From Vigna angularis (Eukaryota; Streptophyta; Magnoliopsida; Fabales; Fabaceae): a stretch of DNA of 64,000 nt. The translations under genes and the position numbers were made by a program. The notes beneath the pieces were generated by a model, which saw only the letters and a list, made by a program, of their open reading frames with translations, searched no databases and was not told the origin of the DNA. This document shows, in pieces, positions 25,500 through 37,636 of the stretch. The DNA lies in NCBI RefSeq assembly GCF_016808095.1, contig NC_068977.1, positions 28,173,364 to 28,237,363 on the forward strand. Direction: 5' to 3'. How positions within the stretch are numbered: the first letter of the stretch is position 1; every line of letters begins with the position of its first letter.

Positions 25500-25884
25500 G
25501 ATCGTGTGTTACTTTTAGTCACAATAATCTACAACTTAATTTAGGAGATCCACAATTAATTACGACAACCCAAGACTAGTAAGTAATTAGGCTACGTGAC
25601 CCAGATTCATCAAGTTAAGGGTCTATGAATATTAGTATAAATAACATATTTTGTTAGGTACATTAATTATGTTCCATCATTATCGCATTAATTACCTTCT
25701 TATTCACTTGATTAACTTAGCGTTGAAATTTCTTCTACAAGCATAATCCCTGCTTGAACTGAAGAGGACATGTACTACTTTGAGAGGATGTGTACCCCTT
25801 AAAGAGGACGACTTCCTAGTGCGTAAAGTTGAAAGTGCTTGGAGGTAGGATTCTTTGTAGGATATAGTTGGCTTTGTAAGAACA

Positions 25885-25905
25885 ATTGGCATCGACCGTG
25901 GAGCC
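25885..25905 (+). other. PBS-like site of the gypsy relic
   Basis: The sequence closely resembles the TTGGCGCCCACCGTGGGGCC block that follows the 5' LTR in many plant gypsy elements, with transitions consistent with age. Confidence 0.6.
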
Positions 25906-26052
25906 CGCTTATATTCTGTAAGAGAAGAGTTTTTGGTGTTAATGACAGGCAAGATGGCTACAGTAAAATAAGTAAGACCCTCCTTGACCAACATATTACC
26001 CATCATAGAGCCCAAGTGAAAATTCAGCAGAAGTTCGCCGAGTCTAAAAAGA

Positions 26053-26285
26053 GGCTTTTGCACCATAGTAGGCAAAAATGAGCAATTTATTACGGAACTA
26101 GGCAAAAATTGACCAAATGTGAAGTCGTGGGGGGTAAAAACGACTTCAAAAGAAGAAGTCGTGCCCCCCCTGCACGACTTCACACTGTTCATAGCTACAG
26201 TGTTGAAGTCGTGCACCCTAAAAACGACTTCTGTGGCTTGTAATCGATTACAATAAAATTGTAATCGATTACACAGTGTTGAAAT
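26053..26285 (+). repeat. Left terminal inverted repeat of the MULE
   Basis: It pairs with 29222-29466 in inverse orientation through GAAGTCGTG-GGGGG, GAAGAAGTCGTGCCCCCCC, TGAAGTCGTGCACCC-AAAAA and the GTAATCGATTAC words. The mismatches are mostly near the outer 60 bp. Confidence 0.9.
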
Positions 26286-26583
26286 GGAGACCTTATAGCA
26301 TTTGAAATGTGTAGACAGAAACGTACTGGTAATCGATTAAGGCATGTGAGTAATTGATTACCAGGTTGGTTTTGTAGGAAGAAGCACTTTGGTAATCGAT
26401 TACAGGCTTTGTGTAATCGATTACCAGTGGGTTTTTGTTTGGTTTATGAAAATGATTTTGTATTTGACATATGTTATGTATTGGTTATGTTATAGGAAAA
26501 GAGAAAATAAATATATGTAGGAAATATTTATAGTAATATATGAGTAATGGATTTGATTACAATTTGGTAAGATTAAGAAAAAA

Positions 26584-27600
26584 CTATTGGCGAAAAGGAC
26601 AATTTCCCCTATGATGACCTTCGTTGCGGCAGTAAGAGCATTTTTTTGGCTGATCTGGATTGGATTAATCCATTTCATTATGAAGCCTATTTGTAGATGG
26701 TCTTCCGGATGCCTTGCGTCGCATTTTAGGATCTGGTATGAAGTTTGGACCTGTATACAGAGACCAATAGTCTTCATTTTGGATTGGGTGAAATTGTACT
26801 TCGTATGCCTTGAAAATGTTGTGAAGACTGTATACTGGATCGATTACTTGGGTTAGGGGGATATGCGAAAATGCACAAACAGCAATGACATGATGACATG
26901 GGAGACGAGTAGCTTGGAAGTGTCCACAATCACACCACCATGCATTTAGACTGACCTTGTACGAAAGTGGAACTGGGCGGTAGTGGTGAGGTGTTGAAAT
27001 TTCTTGAACATCAAATTCAGAATTTTCACGATTGTAGCGATGAACATGACAATATGCGGATTGTTGTTGATTTTTCTTAATGATGTCGGCAATCTGTTCA
27101 GGATATTGGTGTCCTGCTTGTATCATAGAGTTGGCCTTTAATCCGCGTTCAACAAACCATGATTGTGTCCTCTCAAATGTTGTTCTGATGAGAGCACATA
27201 TTGGTAATGAACGTGCTCCCTTTAAAATGGAGTTGGTGCACTCAGCAAGATTAGTCGTCATATGTCCATATCTTCTCCCTCCATCAAAAGCCTGAGACCA
27301 CTTTTGTAATGGAATTTTATCTATCCATTGAACTTGTTGTGGGTATTGGTTTCTCAAAGCAGCAAGTTTTGCTGTGACAGTTGGTTGCTTCACCTCGTAA
27401 GCTGTAATAAGGTAATAAAAAAAAATAAATTAAAGAATAATAATGTTAACAAAATTATAAAAGTATATAAGTGTTAGAAGAATTTTTGTATGAGTACCTA
27501 AATTGATGAATTGTTTTTTTAGGTCGTGATTTTTGAATTTGGTGTTGAAGTTGGATGCTAGATGACGTATGCAATAAACAGAGTTCAAACCATCAAATGG
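26584..27600 (-). pseudogene. C-terminal half of a MULE (MuDR-type) transposase
   Basis: Exon A (about 27600-27498) encodes the VYCIRHLASNFN motif. A 96-bp intron (27497-27402, GT-AG) follows, and exon B (27401-26584) starts AYEVKQPT. Exon B carries KIPLQKWSQAFD and TTNLAECTNSILK blocks and a SWIM zinc finger (CDCGHFQATRLPCHH). After an in-frame TAA at 26665-26667, a CCHC knuckle KCSYCRNEGHHRGNC follows in the same frame, ending at TAG 26584-26586. The N-terminal half, with most of the catalytic DDE core, is missing. The sequence upstream of exon A is the start of the opposing plus-strand ORF. It cannot supply a full transposase and probably depends on a relative in trans. Confidence 0.9.
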
Positions 27601-28802
27601 CGGAATCTTCGAAAAGGCAAAGAGTAAGGGGATCATCTTCTACACGTGGGGGACGTCGCCGCCGTCAACCTTCACCCCCACAAAACTCTCCGCCACCCTC
27701 ACCACCGCCGTCACCCACCGCTGAACACTACAATGTTCAGTTTTCAACTCCTACACAAGCCCAAAGGTATTTCTCATTATACAAAGACCGCCCAATCATT
27801 GAGCCAAAATATCTAGATGAGCAGTATTTTGAGACCCATGATTTTGAATTTTTTGGGATGCTTCAAAATTTGGGATTGGATGAATTTTGCTGCGATTTTA
27901 GTGCATATAATCCTCATTTGGTGCGTCTATTTTATAGTAACCTAAAATTTGCTGAAAATGGCACAATGAAAAGTGAGGTCAACAATGTCCAAATTATTAT
28001 CAAACCCAGCATTTTCGCTGCTATAGCCAATCTTCCCTCTGTTGGGTTGCCCTTTGAAGGGAAATTATGTGAGGATTGGGCCAATGATTTCAATATAGAC
28101 GCAGCCAGACAATTATTTTGTTTGCCACACAATCACCCCACCACTAGATTCCTAGCCGGGAATATGACAGCTGAGGCTAGAGTCTTACATTATACTATAT
28201 GTCGTGTTTTGTTTCCTCGTGTTTCTAACTTTGCACAGGCAACCGAGGAAGATATTCTGATTATGTGGGTTATAATGACGGCAAAGCAGATCAACTGGAC
28301 CCATCTAATCCGACATAGGATGAAGAAGGGTTTGAGGGACGGTGCTCCACTTCCATATCCAACATTGGTCACCCGCATCTTGGAACATTTTCAAGTTCCA
28401 CTGGAGGATGAAATATCGGTGCCACCATCTAGGCATTGGATGATATCAGGAGCAGTCATACAATCATTTGGACTCATCAAGAATGCTGACAATAGATGGG
28501 TGCACAGAAATTCTCCTCCTCCACCTCAACGTCAGCGTGACCCACCTCCTGAACTATACATACCACCACCACCACCTCCTCCTAGTCGATTTGATGAAGT
28601 CATGACGGGGATAAACGATCTCCGAACATTTGTTGGCGACAGCTTCAATACACTTAATGAAACGATGAATGCAAGATTTGAACAATTGGAGTTGAATATG
28701 GGTGACCGGTTCGATACTATTGATGCTAGAGTTGAAAATGTGGAGCACGACATCCAGTATCTGCGTCGTCATTTTGGTCCACACGGTGGATCATCTTCCT
28801 AG
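27597..28802 (+). CDS. Putative plant transposon protein (PTPD) ORF carried by the MULE
   Basis: An uninterrupted 401-codon frame starts at ATG 27597; earlier in-frame codons fall in transposase-derived sequence. The N-terminus is Ser/Arg-rich with a Pro-rich tract (residues about 25-45). The middle (about 60-290) matches in layout the domain annotated in plant genomes as 'putative plant transposon protein': FY-NL near residue 115, an IKPS-hydrophobic block, a conserved R-LHYTICRVLFPR segment and an ATEEDILIMWVIM helix. A second Pro run (about 330-350) precedes a C-terminal coiled-coil region with heptads (about 352-395). A polyadenylation signal lies 74 bases past the stop. The same domain is the second ORF of the Athila element at 46280. 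The function of the domain is unknown. It is an element gene, not a host gene. Confidence 0.8.
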   Translation: MAESSKRQRVRGSSSTRGGRRRRQPSPPQNSPPPSPPPSPTAEHYNVQFSTPTQAQRYFSLYKDRPIIEPKYLDEQYFETHDFEFFGMLQNLGLDEFCCDFSAYNPHLVRLFYSNLKFAENGTMKSEVNNVQIIIKPSIFAAIANLPSVGLPFEGKLCEDWANDFNIDAARQLFCLPHNHPTTRFLAGNMTAEARVLHYTICRVLFPRVSNFAQATEEDILIMWVIMTAKQINWTHLIRHRMKKGLRDGAPLPYPTLVTRILEHFQVPLEDEISVPPSRHWMISGAVIQSFGLIKNADNRWVHRNSPPPPQRQRDPPPELYIPPPPPPPSRFDEVMTGINDLRTFVGDSFNTLNETMNARFEQLELNMGDRFDTIDARVENVEHDIQYLRRHFGPHGGSSS

Positions 28803-28875
28803 ATGCCTTTCAATTTCTACTGTCATTTTCTTTACATTTTAGGTTGTTCTTCTTTATGTAATGCACTTTTCATTC

Positions 28876-28881
28876 AATAAA
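28876..28881 (+). promoter_or_regulatory. Polyadenylation signal AATAAA
   Basis: AATAAA sits 74 bases downstream of the PTPD stop codon, in a T-rich stretch typical of plant 3' ends. Confidence 0.5.
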
Positions 28882-29221
28882 ATACTTTGTGTTTTCATAT
28901 TATGATATTTTCTTATTTTTATTAAATCACATCATACACTCTTCCTATACAAAACAATACATCACAATGTAATCAACAACGATGCGTGCTTACACAACTT
29001 CATATCAACACACTTAATAAACTTCAAAATATCCACCACAATTACAATACAAAATTTCATAAATCAACCAAAAACACACTGGTAATCGATTACCACGACC
29101 CTGTAATCGCTTACCAGTGCCAATCTTCCACAAAAAACAACCTGGTAATCGATTACACACCTGCCGTAATCGATTACCAGTGCATTTTTCCCATTCAACT
29201 TGAAGTCGTGCTGGGTGACCA

Positions 29222-29466
29222 CGATTTCAACACGTTGTAATCGATTACCAGCACACTGTAATCGATTACAGTCCTCTGAAGTCGTTTTTGGGGTGCACGA
29301 CTTCAGCACTGTAGTAATCTGCAGTGCGAAGTCGTGCAGGGGGGGCACGACTTCTTCGTTTGAAGTCGTTTGGGCCCCCCACAACTTCCCCATTTACGTA
29401 AATTTGTTTGACTTTGCCTATTTTGGTAATATAATAGGCAAATTTGCCCATTCTCGTGCAAAAGCC
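29222..29466 (-). repeat. Right terminal inverted repeat of the MULE
   Basis: The inverse partner of 26053-26285. It also contains GTAATCGATTAC at 29237-29250 and 29259-29272, plus further copies just inside. Confidence 0.9.
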
Positions 29467-30720
29467 CTAAAAAGAAGAGCGCGAATGAGATGGATGATCT
29501 AAGATAAAAGAATGATCGACTAAAGAAAAGGGTTGAAGCTTGGATAAGGTAAAGGAGAAAGGGGTTAACAAGAATGTTGTCTCGATTCATAAGATTTCAC
29601 TATACATGCGAACAACCAATGAAAACAAAGGGAGAAGAGGCTATAATACCAAGACTGGAGGAGTAACTAATGCGTCTTTGGTGGTAGGAGAAGCTCGTCA
29701 GCACCCTATAGATGGCATTATGGATACCCTGCTCCTTAAGAAGTTGAAAGCCCTTACCTTGGACTACTACAACCAACACTGACCCCAATGAGCATGTTGT
29801 CATATATGTCACCTAAGTTAGTCTCTACTTGACTGATGATATTGTCATGTGCAAGGCCTTTCCTACGACCTTGAAGAGACCCACTTTGTAATGATTCACC
29901 CTCCTATCCCCCTACTCCATTGACTACTTTGGTACCCTGACATTATAATTCATGACACAACTCGCCACCAATCAACACCATCATCTCTCCTCCTTAGCAC
30001 TCCTCAATGTTAGGCAAGAGAAACGGGAATCTCTGTGAACCTTCACTAACAAGTTCAGTTAGGTTGCCTTGAAGATTAGGAACCTAAAACCTAAAGTAGT
30101 GTTGCACTACATGATAACAACACTAAGGTCAAAACCCTTTGTTGACAGTTTGTGCATGACATTGTCTGTGAGTATAAAAGAGTGGAGGCAACAAGCTGCC
30201 AAGTTTATCCAGTTGGAAGAGATGAGAGAATATAGAAAACAAGATTCAAGTCGAGACCATGTCGGTAGAAAAGAAAGGAATTGATAAGGATGTCTCTTAG
30301 AGAAGTAGATTTCACCAAAGAGAACCCAACCCTATCCGATTCTTACGTTACACACCCCTAAATACTCTCAAGTCTCGTATGCTGGAAGAAGCACTACAGG
30401 CAGATCCCATGTTGCCACCCAAAAAATCTTAAACTCCATCAAACGTCAATATGAAGAAATACTACAAGTACCATTACAACTATGACCATATAACAGACGA
30501 TTGCACTACGCTCAAAGACAAGGTTGAAGAGTTTATCCAAGCTGGTTACCTTAAAATGTTTATGAAACTTGACGATAAGAAGGTCACGAGCCAATTATCG
30601 AAGATACGATGACAAAAGATAAGGTCAGAGGGATAGAGAAAAGGAAAGAAAAAAAGAAGAACAAGCTCAACATGAGAAAAAATATTTTGATGTTATACTT
30701 CTTTAAGTATTTGAAGGATT
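29467..30720 (+). pseudogene. Degraded Ty3/gypsy gag (right part of the split relic)
   Basis: Broken frames follow plant gypsy gag order. They include a SKKR/coil region at the MULE junction, PIDGIMDTLLLKKLKALTLDYYN near 29706, TDDIVMCKAFPTTLK near 29835 and SLALLNVRQEK near 29995. Next comes KIRNLKPKVVLHYM to QLEEMREYRK in an open 71-codon stretch (30069-30284). A final YYKYHYNYDHITDDCTTLKDK block near 30450 is the decayed zinc-knuckle region; its first Cys is Tyr. The relic contains several stops and at least one frameshift and is non-functional. Confidence 0.82.
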
Positions 30721-30945
30721 CACTAGAAGTTGATCTTCATCTTTGACCAGAAAAAGGTTGTGCAGTCAGTTAACACGATATCTTAGACTTTTAGAAAAAA
30801 GAGGATACCTCCTGTTTCCTTAATAAATGCTTACTGAATCCAGATCAAGATAAATCTCACACAAATTGCAACATTTTTTTTATCTTTATAAAGTTAAAAT
30901 TTTAGATTAAAAATAATTTATAGTTCACTTTCTACTTCACAAATA

Positions 30946-30947
<2 letters not shown>

Positions 30948-31018
<71 letters not shown>
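30948..31018. repeat. (TA)n microsatellite, about 35 units
   Basis: An uninterrupted run of alternating T and A about 71 bp long. Confidence 0.98.
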
Positions 31019-31020
<2 letters not shown>

Positions 31021-32816
31021 TATAACCATAACTTAAATAAATAATAAATATATATTATATTAATATTAATCTAATAAATCCTAACTTAAATAAATTTAAA
31101 TTTGTTTTTATATTATTAAATTAAATTTATTAAATATACAAAATTTGGGAACTCTACACAAAAATTTACTTATCGTGGTATGATTGATGTTCCTACATAA
31201 TAAATAGGTTTATTATTGTAATTAAATTGGAGATGAATTTGTAGATTTTTTAATTAGTTTTATTTTGTAAACAATTTCTCATTCCTAGCCTCACAATTTT
31301 AAAAGGTGAAATTAAGCGTAATTTGTGTTGCTTGTGGAAACAACTTTATTTTCTTTATGTTTTTACTATTTTTATTGTTTTAAAAAAAGTGGCAAAGAAT
31401 ACAGATGTCACTTCGTCAGAGAGAAGGAAAAACAAAAGTAAAACACGCAAAAGGTATTACATACGTGGCGTGCTGAAATTACGAGAGACTAATATATAAA
31501 GCTAACTGCATAAGAGTTTCAGATTTGACTTTTACTTATATGGGATTTTATTAGATTAAGTAAATGTAAATGGTCGCCTTTTAAAACTAAAACTTTTAAT
31601 TATTGATGAGAAATTATACATATATAATAAACCACTAAATAATGAGTTTTATAATTAACGTAAAATAAACCAGCCAAATATATGAATCATTATTTATAAA
31701 AGTATCAACATGAAAAACAATTAAAGTAATAATAATAATTCAAAGATATAATAACTTGTATTTCCTTAGAGTTTTAATAAATTATAAATAGTTTTAGCTT
31801 TCTAAGTCCATTATTAATTGTAAAGAAACTAGATCTTGTTTGTTCAATTTTAGTGTTCTAATTCGATATTTCCAAAAAGATAAAGAATAGTTGCACCTAA
31901 AAAATAATATAAAAGTTAAATGCATTTAGTATCCAAAGAGAAACCCCATAATGTATTTGATACTAACAAATCTCTTCCACATTGTTATCATCTTTAAAAC
32001 AATTGATTGTTGCTCCAATATTGTGTTGCAATTTGCAAATAATAATTGAAACAAGTAATTTGATATTTTAAAACTATTTTTAGTTAATATAAATATATAA
32101 ATAAATTATGGTTTTAATCACTCAACTTTCAAATTTTTATTTTCTTTCTTAAATAAATATTTTTCCTAGTTTCTAAATTTTTTATAATGAATTTAGTCTT
32201 TAGGTGATGAAGTGTCAGTTATATTTAAGATTACTTGGCTTGTAATGTGGATTTTGAATTAAAAGTGAGACTCATCTGTATATATTAGTAAATTTCACTT
32301 TCAGTTTTATTATTTTTTAACATAATTCATTTTTAATCTCTTCATGATTTATTAACTAATTTTAGTTTATTTTACTGGTTTTAGGTTTTCAATCATATTT
32401 CTTTTTATACAAATTTTACATCATTAAATATTTATTTAATATGGTTTTCGGGTAGAATGGTTAAAATGAATTCAAATTATATTGTATTAAAACTTAAATT
32501 ACTTTTACTCAGTCGTCAAACAAAACTTCATCTATTTAATACATATTGACACAAACTTTTGTATTCTCGCAGGTATTTATAAATATTTAAGAATACAGTT
32601 GAATAATTTTTATTTTATAAATTTCAATAAGATTTCTTTTAAACAATTATTTAAATAACCTTACATCATTGTATCATGAATTTTACATTATTATATAATG
32701 TGTCATTCAATAATCTATTATTATTTTCTGTATGGATTTGAAGCCCATAATTATAATAAAGTTGAAGAATATTTTCATACCTTGTATAAAACTGTTTATA
32801 TAGTTCCTTTTATCAC
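31019..32816. other. AT-rich intergenic DNA
   Basis: No gene is supported. A less AT-rich patch near 31390-31530 has no recognisable domain. A 120-codon frame from 32698 runs into the transposon at 32825 and is not a gene. Confidence 0.5.
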
Positions 32817-32824
32817 ATATTTAA

Positions 32825-33823
32825 GGGTGTTGCTCCCTTCACCACCACCAATCGCTCCCTGTACCTCTCCATACCTTATTTGCCCTTCTATAAAATGGAT
32901 GTCAACATCCGTTTCACCTTCAACGGATGTTGACATCCGTAACATCCATTTACATATTTCATATTTTAGTTTATTATTTTTATTTAAAAAAAAAAAACTT
33001 CAACAGATGTGGCCACATCCGTCTAATATATTTTTAAAAAGTTTTTTATTTATTATTTAAATAATAATATATAAATTAAAATAATAATAATTATTTTATT
33101 AAATAAAATAAAATTAATTTATAAATAATTAAAGAATAATTTTTAAAAAATTAAATAATATTTATATATTAATTTAAAATATAAAAAATTAAAAAACTAA
33201 AAACAAAAAAACAAAAAAAGGCAACGGATGTCGCCACATCCGTTTTAATATATTTATAATAAATTTTTAATTATTATTTAAATAATAATACATAAATTAA
33301 AATTAATTTATAAATAATTAAGTAATAATTTTAAAATAATTAAATTATATTTATATATTAATTTAAAACAGAAAAAATAAAAAAACTAAACTAGAAAACA
33401 AAAAACACAACGGATGTCGCCACATCCGTTAACGGACGTGGCACATCCGTTTTAATATATTTATAATAAATTTTTTAATTATTATTTAAATAATAATACA
33501 TAAATTAAAATTAATAATAATTATTTTATTAAATAAAATAAAATTAATTTATAAATAATTAAGTAATAATTTTAAAATAATTAAATAATATTTATATATT
33601 AATTTAAAACAAAAAATAAAAAAACTAAAAACTAAAAAAGAAAAGGCAACGGATGTCGCCACATCCGTTAACGGATGTAGCACGTCCGTGGAAGAATTTT
33701 TTCTTCAACGGTGGAATTTAAAATAAATGTAGAATATTTTAAAATATAAAGGATAGTTTTGGAATTTAAAAAAAATGTGATGGTACAGGAAGCAAAGTGG
33801 GGTGGTGTAGGGAGCAACTCTCC
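32825..33823. mobile_element. Non-autonomous hAT-like element with internal hairpin array
   Basis: The ends are inverted: GGGTGTTGCTCCCT on the left and AGGGAGCAACTCTCC on the right, with further inverted blocks CACCACC and CCTGTACC. Flanks ATATTTAA (32817-32824) and GTATTTAA (33824-33831) match at 7 of 8 bases, which fits an 8-bp duplication as made by hAT elements. The interior holds about four tandem units of 190-240 bp, each headed by AACGGATGT/ACATCCGTT hairpins (about 33223, 33409, 33431, 33648 and 33670), plus ACGGATGT-TG-ACATCCGT at 32923-32940. No transposase is present. Confidence 0.82.
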
Positions 33824-33831
33824 GTATTTAA

Positions 33832-34981
33832 ACATGGGACAACTTTGTATTCCACTATAAAAACAAGTATATTGTTGTCAACTCTCTATGAGAATGTATG
33901 GTCCTTTATGCAGGTAAGGCAAATACTATATAAGAAAATAATACAGTACATACATTTTTTATATTTATTTAATTTAATTTTATTTTATTTTTTTCATTTT
34001 TTTAAAAACAAATATATAAAAATTTATTCTTTTATAATATTTTACTTTTATATTATCTATTAAATGAATATAAAAATATTTCACGTATCATTATCTTATA
34101 TAATTTTTCTTTCCACTCAAAAAAACCGTATATGGACAACTACTGAAACAATTTTTTTTTCTTTTTAATAGATTTTAAAATTCCTTTTCAAATTTTCCAT
34201 TGATATTGTTTGGGTGAATTGGCAAGCCTTATGAAGAAGGGGATTGGCTGCTGTTACTACTACTGGAAGTGTTGTTGGTTAGTTTGATATTGGAAGATTA
34301 GAAGGTATGTATTACCTTACAAGTGATTGGACTTCACTATAATGTTCTCATTTATGCTTTATTTTGATGTGATTTAACGGTTAATCAGGCCTTCTGGTTA
34401 ATTTGTTTGTGATGTGTTTTAACAGATAATAACAATTTCTACTTAATTTGTCTGCAGCTTGAATCGGTGAAGGGTTTTCTATAGCCAATATTGAGAGGAA
34501 ATATGGTTAATGCTAGTTGTGCAAGTGGATTGTTCTCAAGATTATTTCCTGTTGTTGTTCAAGACTACTAAAAAAACTTGTTTATAAAATTACAAATTCA
34601 TAAAATTACATAATTACAAATATATAAAAATATAAAAATTAATAAACTACAAAATGATAAAATTATAAAATCATCAAATGATAAAATAATAAAAGTATAA
34701 TCATAAAATTATAAAACTAAAAAACTAAAAAGAATTATCAAATTATAAAGTTATACAATTAAATCACAAAATTATAAAAGTGTAAAATTTTACTTACATA
34801 TTAACGTAGAACAATATTACTTATGAATCCATATAAGATTATCTGCTCGAAGATAAACTTAAGAACTTATAAAATTATCTTTTTTGAATTGGTAGTGTAG
34901 TCTAAGTAATGAGATCTCAATATTTTAATGTTAAAATTTCAAATTATAAATAGAAATTTTATAATGAGTTTCATTATTTTA
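33832..34981. other. AT-rich DNA with possible exon-like scraps
   Basis: Segments near 33900-33920 and 34200-34560 have GTAAGG/GTATGT and CTGCAG boundaries like plant splice sites, but no frame encodes a recognisable protein. No gene is called. Confidence 0.4.
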
Positions 34982-37636
34982 TGTCACACCATTTTTCTTA
35001 AAATCGTTTCCTCTAAAGCTCTTTTTTCTCTTTAGGTGTTCTACCTCTTGTGTCATATGTTTGAAGATCATAAGGGTGTCAAAGTGATTACTACCTAACT
35101 AAACAGTTCTTATAAAAAAGTAAGTTAGTTTCTACTCTTTTTCTCTATTTTTCACGTTTTTCAATGCATGTGAGTATATTTCCACTACATGTGTCATCTA
35201 AGCTTTCCCTTAGGTTCTCTACTGATCAATGGTTCTAACCGCGTACCCTGATCATGATTTCGTGGTTTATACGTACAGATAGAGCTTTTGAAGCTGAGGA
35301 AGCAATTTTATGTTCTTTTTAGGATAGTTCGTTTGTTTAACCAGTAAGGAAAGTTATATACCTCTTTTCTATTATGTTAATGCTTTGATAATCTGAATTA
35401 GTATGCTAGAGTTTGATTTAAAGAGATTTAGCTTATGGAGATTTTATTATGTTAGGGTGTAATTGCTTGGACTATACCTATATGCGTGGTATTTGGTATT
35501 GGAAGATGATTGCGATGAATGTTTGTTATTACTTGTTTTGATCACTTGAGCTGTTGTAATTGAAGTTGTAATTGGTTAAGAACTGTTGTTTAACCTTGAA
35601 GTAGTGGAAGGTTAAAGTTTTGGCTAGTCTTGGGTCTAATTTGGGGTTTTAATAGGCGATTTTCTTGAGGAGTGGTTTTGGAGTGAAACCTAATGTTTGG
35701 GGTTGGTTTTTAGGCTATTTAAGACTTGTGTATCTTTTTAGTTCAACAAAATATAATGTGAATTGTATTTTATCTTGTATATGAGCTTTTAGAGTTTTGG
35801 TTTGGCAATAGGACAATGTAGGGATCAATTTTAGCCAAGAAAGAGGGGCTTTAAAAAGAGAAATTTTGGAGGAAGGGTCTTATGAGAAAAGTTGTTGTTT
35901 AGTGTTTACTTTGAGGCCATTTAGGACTTAGTTGGCTAGTTAGTGCATTGGAAAATCTGGTTTAAAGCATTAGAATTATGATTCATGAGTTGTGGGTTGT
36001 AGGTTGTTTGGTTGAACCTTTATTCCTAACCAAGTCACCAAATTGGTATTTAATTTAAGTTATAAATCTATTTTTGAATCATTTCCAGTGTCTAGGATGT
36101 CATTTTGATAATTTGGATGGGTGTAAGGTTTATCTGGATTAGAACAAACAAATTGTTGTTTTCTAATATCGCATTGAGCAGTCTTGTGTGACGCTCAACA
36201 CCATCAAACCTAAGAGCTCACGGGTTCCAGAACATTGAGCTCCACTTTTGATGCTAAGCGGTGCTAAACCCGAGAGTAATTGCTCTTACTGGCACTGAGC
36301 GCCACTTTTCTAGTAGCATTGGAGTTAAGTGCCAAGGTAGTTGTGTTGAGCCCCCTGTTAATGGGTTAGGCTTTTTTGATTCTTTTCTTTTAATCTTATG
36401 GAGGAGAGGTATGTTTGATGTTGTAATGTTTATTTAGTGTTAAATATTGCATGTTATGATGGTTTATGCATGAGGTTTGTATGGATTTTAGTATGTGTTA
36501 TATGTATGATGGTATTCAAATGAAATGGAAAGTGTGGATTAAGTATGAAAAGGATTTCATGGGTAAATCCTTATGGTTGATATGTTATGTAATGTATTGA
36601 AGTAAGGGCTCTGGGATTGGGGATGATCATGACACTCTTAAGAACACTCAATCTCAAATAGAGATGGATAGCAAGAGATCTTTAGTCTGATGGTCATTCA
36701 TTGACTATAGATGTTTGATGGATTAACCTTGGTGTGTGGAAGTTTAATGGTATGGTATTATGGTTTGGACAAGTTGTTTCACTACACACGGAGCAGGTCT
36801 CCCATGAGTCTAACATCAATACATTATCCGGACGGTTGGAGTTTAAGGTTGATAGAATTATTTTTGTATTGCTTGATTTATATTATGAATGCGATGTTAA
36901 TGTTTTAAAATGTATGTATATTCTTTTGGTACTTTAGCTTACCCTTTTGTATGTGTTTGTTCGCGTGTGTGTTTGTTTTCTCTTTTGCAATGATCACCTT
37001 AATGATGTGAACTTAGGGGATGTCTTTGGTAGGTGTTGACTGCAAAACAAACGGCAAGTGCACCGATCGCAGTGTAGCAAGTGATAAATATCGTTCTCTC
37101 CCAAGGAACTTGTGCAACACATGATAATTATTCCATTCATAAATCACTTAGACATCAAAGTGCATAAAATAACACAAGAAACTCTTTTTGGTATTTTTAT
37201 CAAACAGTTGGTGTGCAAGGAATTTAACATAGAGTATTTACAATTTGTTAAGACTAGAATTCATCCATTTCATTCTCATGCATTCACAAACATCTCATTT
37301 CCATCCAATAGGTGTTCAATTTCAGTTCTAGGTTTAATTCATATTTCTCAATACATCAAGAACCAAAATTCATGCATGGGTGATCAATCCAAAGCAAGCA
37401 TTAAGCATATAAATTGAATACAAACATGAATTGGAACAACAAATATCATTAACATTACAAAATACATAAGAACTCCATGTTTTACAACTAATCTCAACAA
37501 ATAGGAAAAGCCCTCCATGGTGGAGAACTTAGGGTTCTACAAAATTGAAGAGATAAGGAAGAAACTGAAACCATAGAAGAGTGCATAGCCTTTCCCAAGG
37601 TTCTTTGCAGCTGCTCCATGCTCCAATTGTGCTCCC

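Larger units (their letters stand above)
26053..29466. mobile_element. Mutator-like element (MULE) with 9-bp TSD
   Basis: The 3414-bp element is bounded by inverted GGCTTTTGCAC ends. A perfect 9-bp duplication, CTAAAAAGA, flanks it (26044-26052 and 29467-29475), the size expected of MULEs. Strong inverted similarity extends over about 235 bp from each end, and looser similarity to about 26430 and 29060. Inside are a truncated transposase on the minus strand and an intact plus-strand ORF whose start abuts the truncated end. The subterminal regions are packed with GTAATCGATTAC and GAAGTCGT/ACGACTTC palindromes. Confidence 0.94.
25500..30760 (+). mobile_element. Degraded Ty3/gypsy relic split by a MULE
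   Basis: An LTR end (start not fixed, somewhere upstream of 25885) is followed by a PBS-like TTGGCATCGACCGTGGAGCC and a decayed gag on the plus strand. Gag residues continue on both sides of the MULE: the AGTCTAAAAAGA end of the left part joins the AGAGCGCG start of the right part once the element and one target copy are removed. Nothing recognisable as pol follows; the relic fades after about 30720. Stops and frameshifts are frequent, so it is old. Confidence 0.7.

Noticed and set aside
34200..34570. Exon-like pieces with GTATGT and CTGCAG boundaries
   Set aside because: No reading frame gives a recognisable protein and stops are frequent; it is left as unexplained intergenic DNA.
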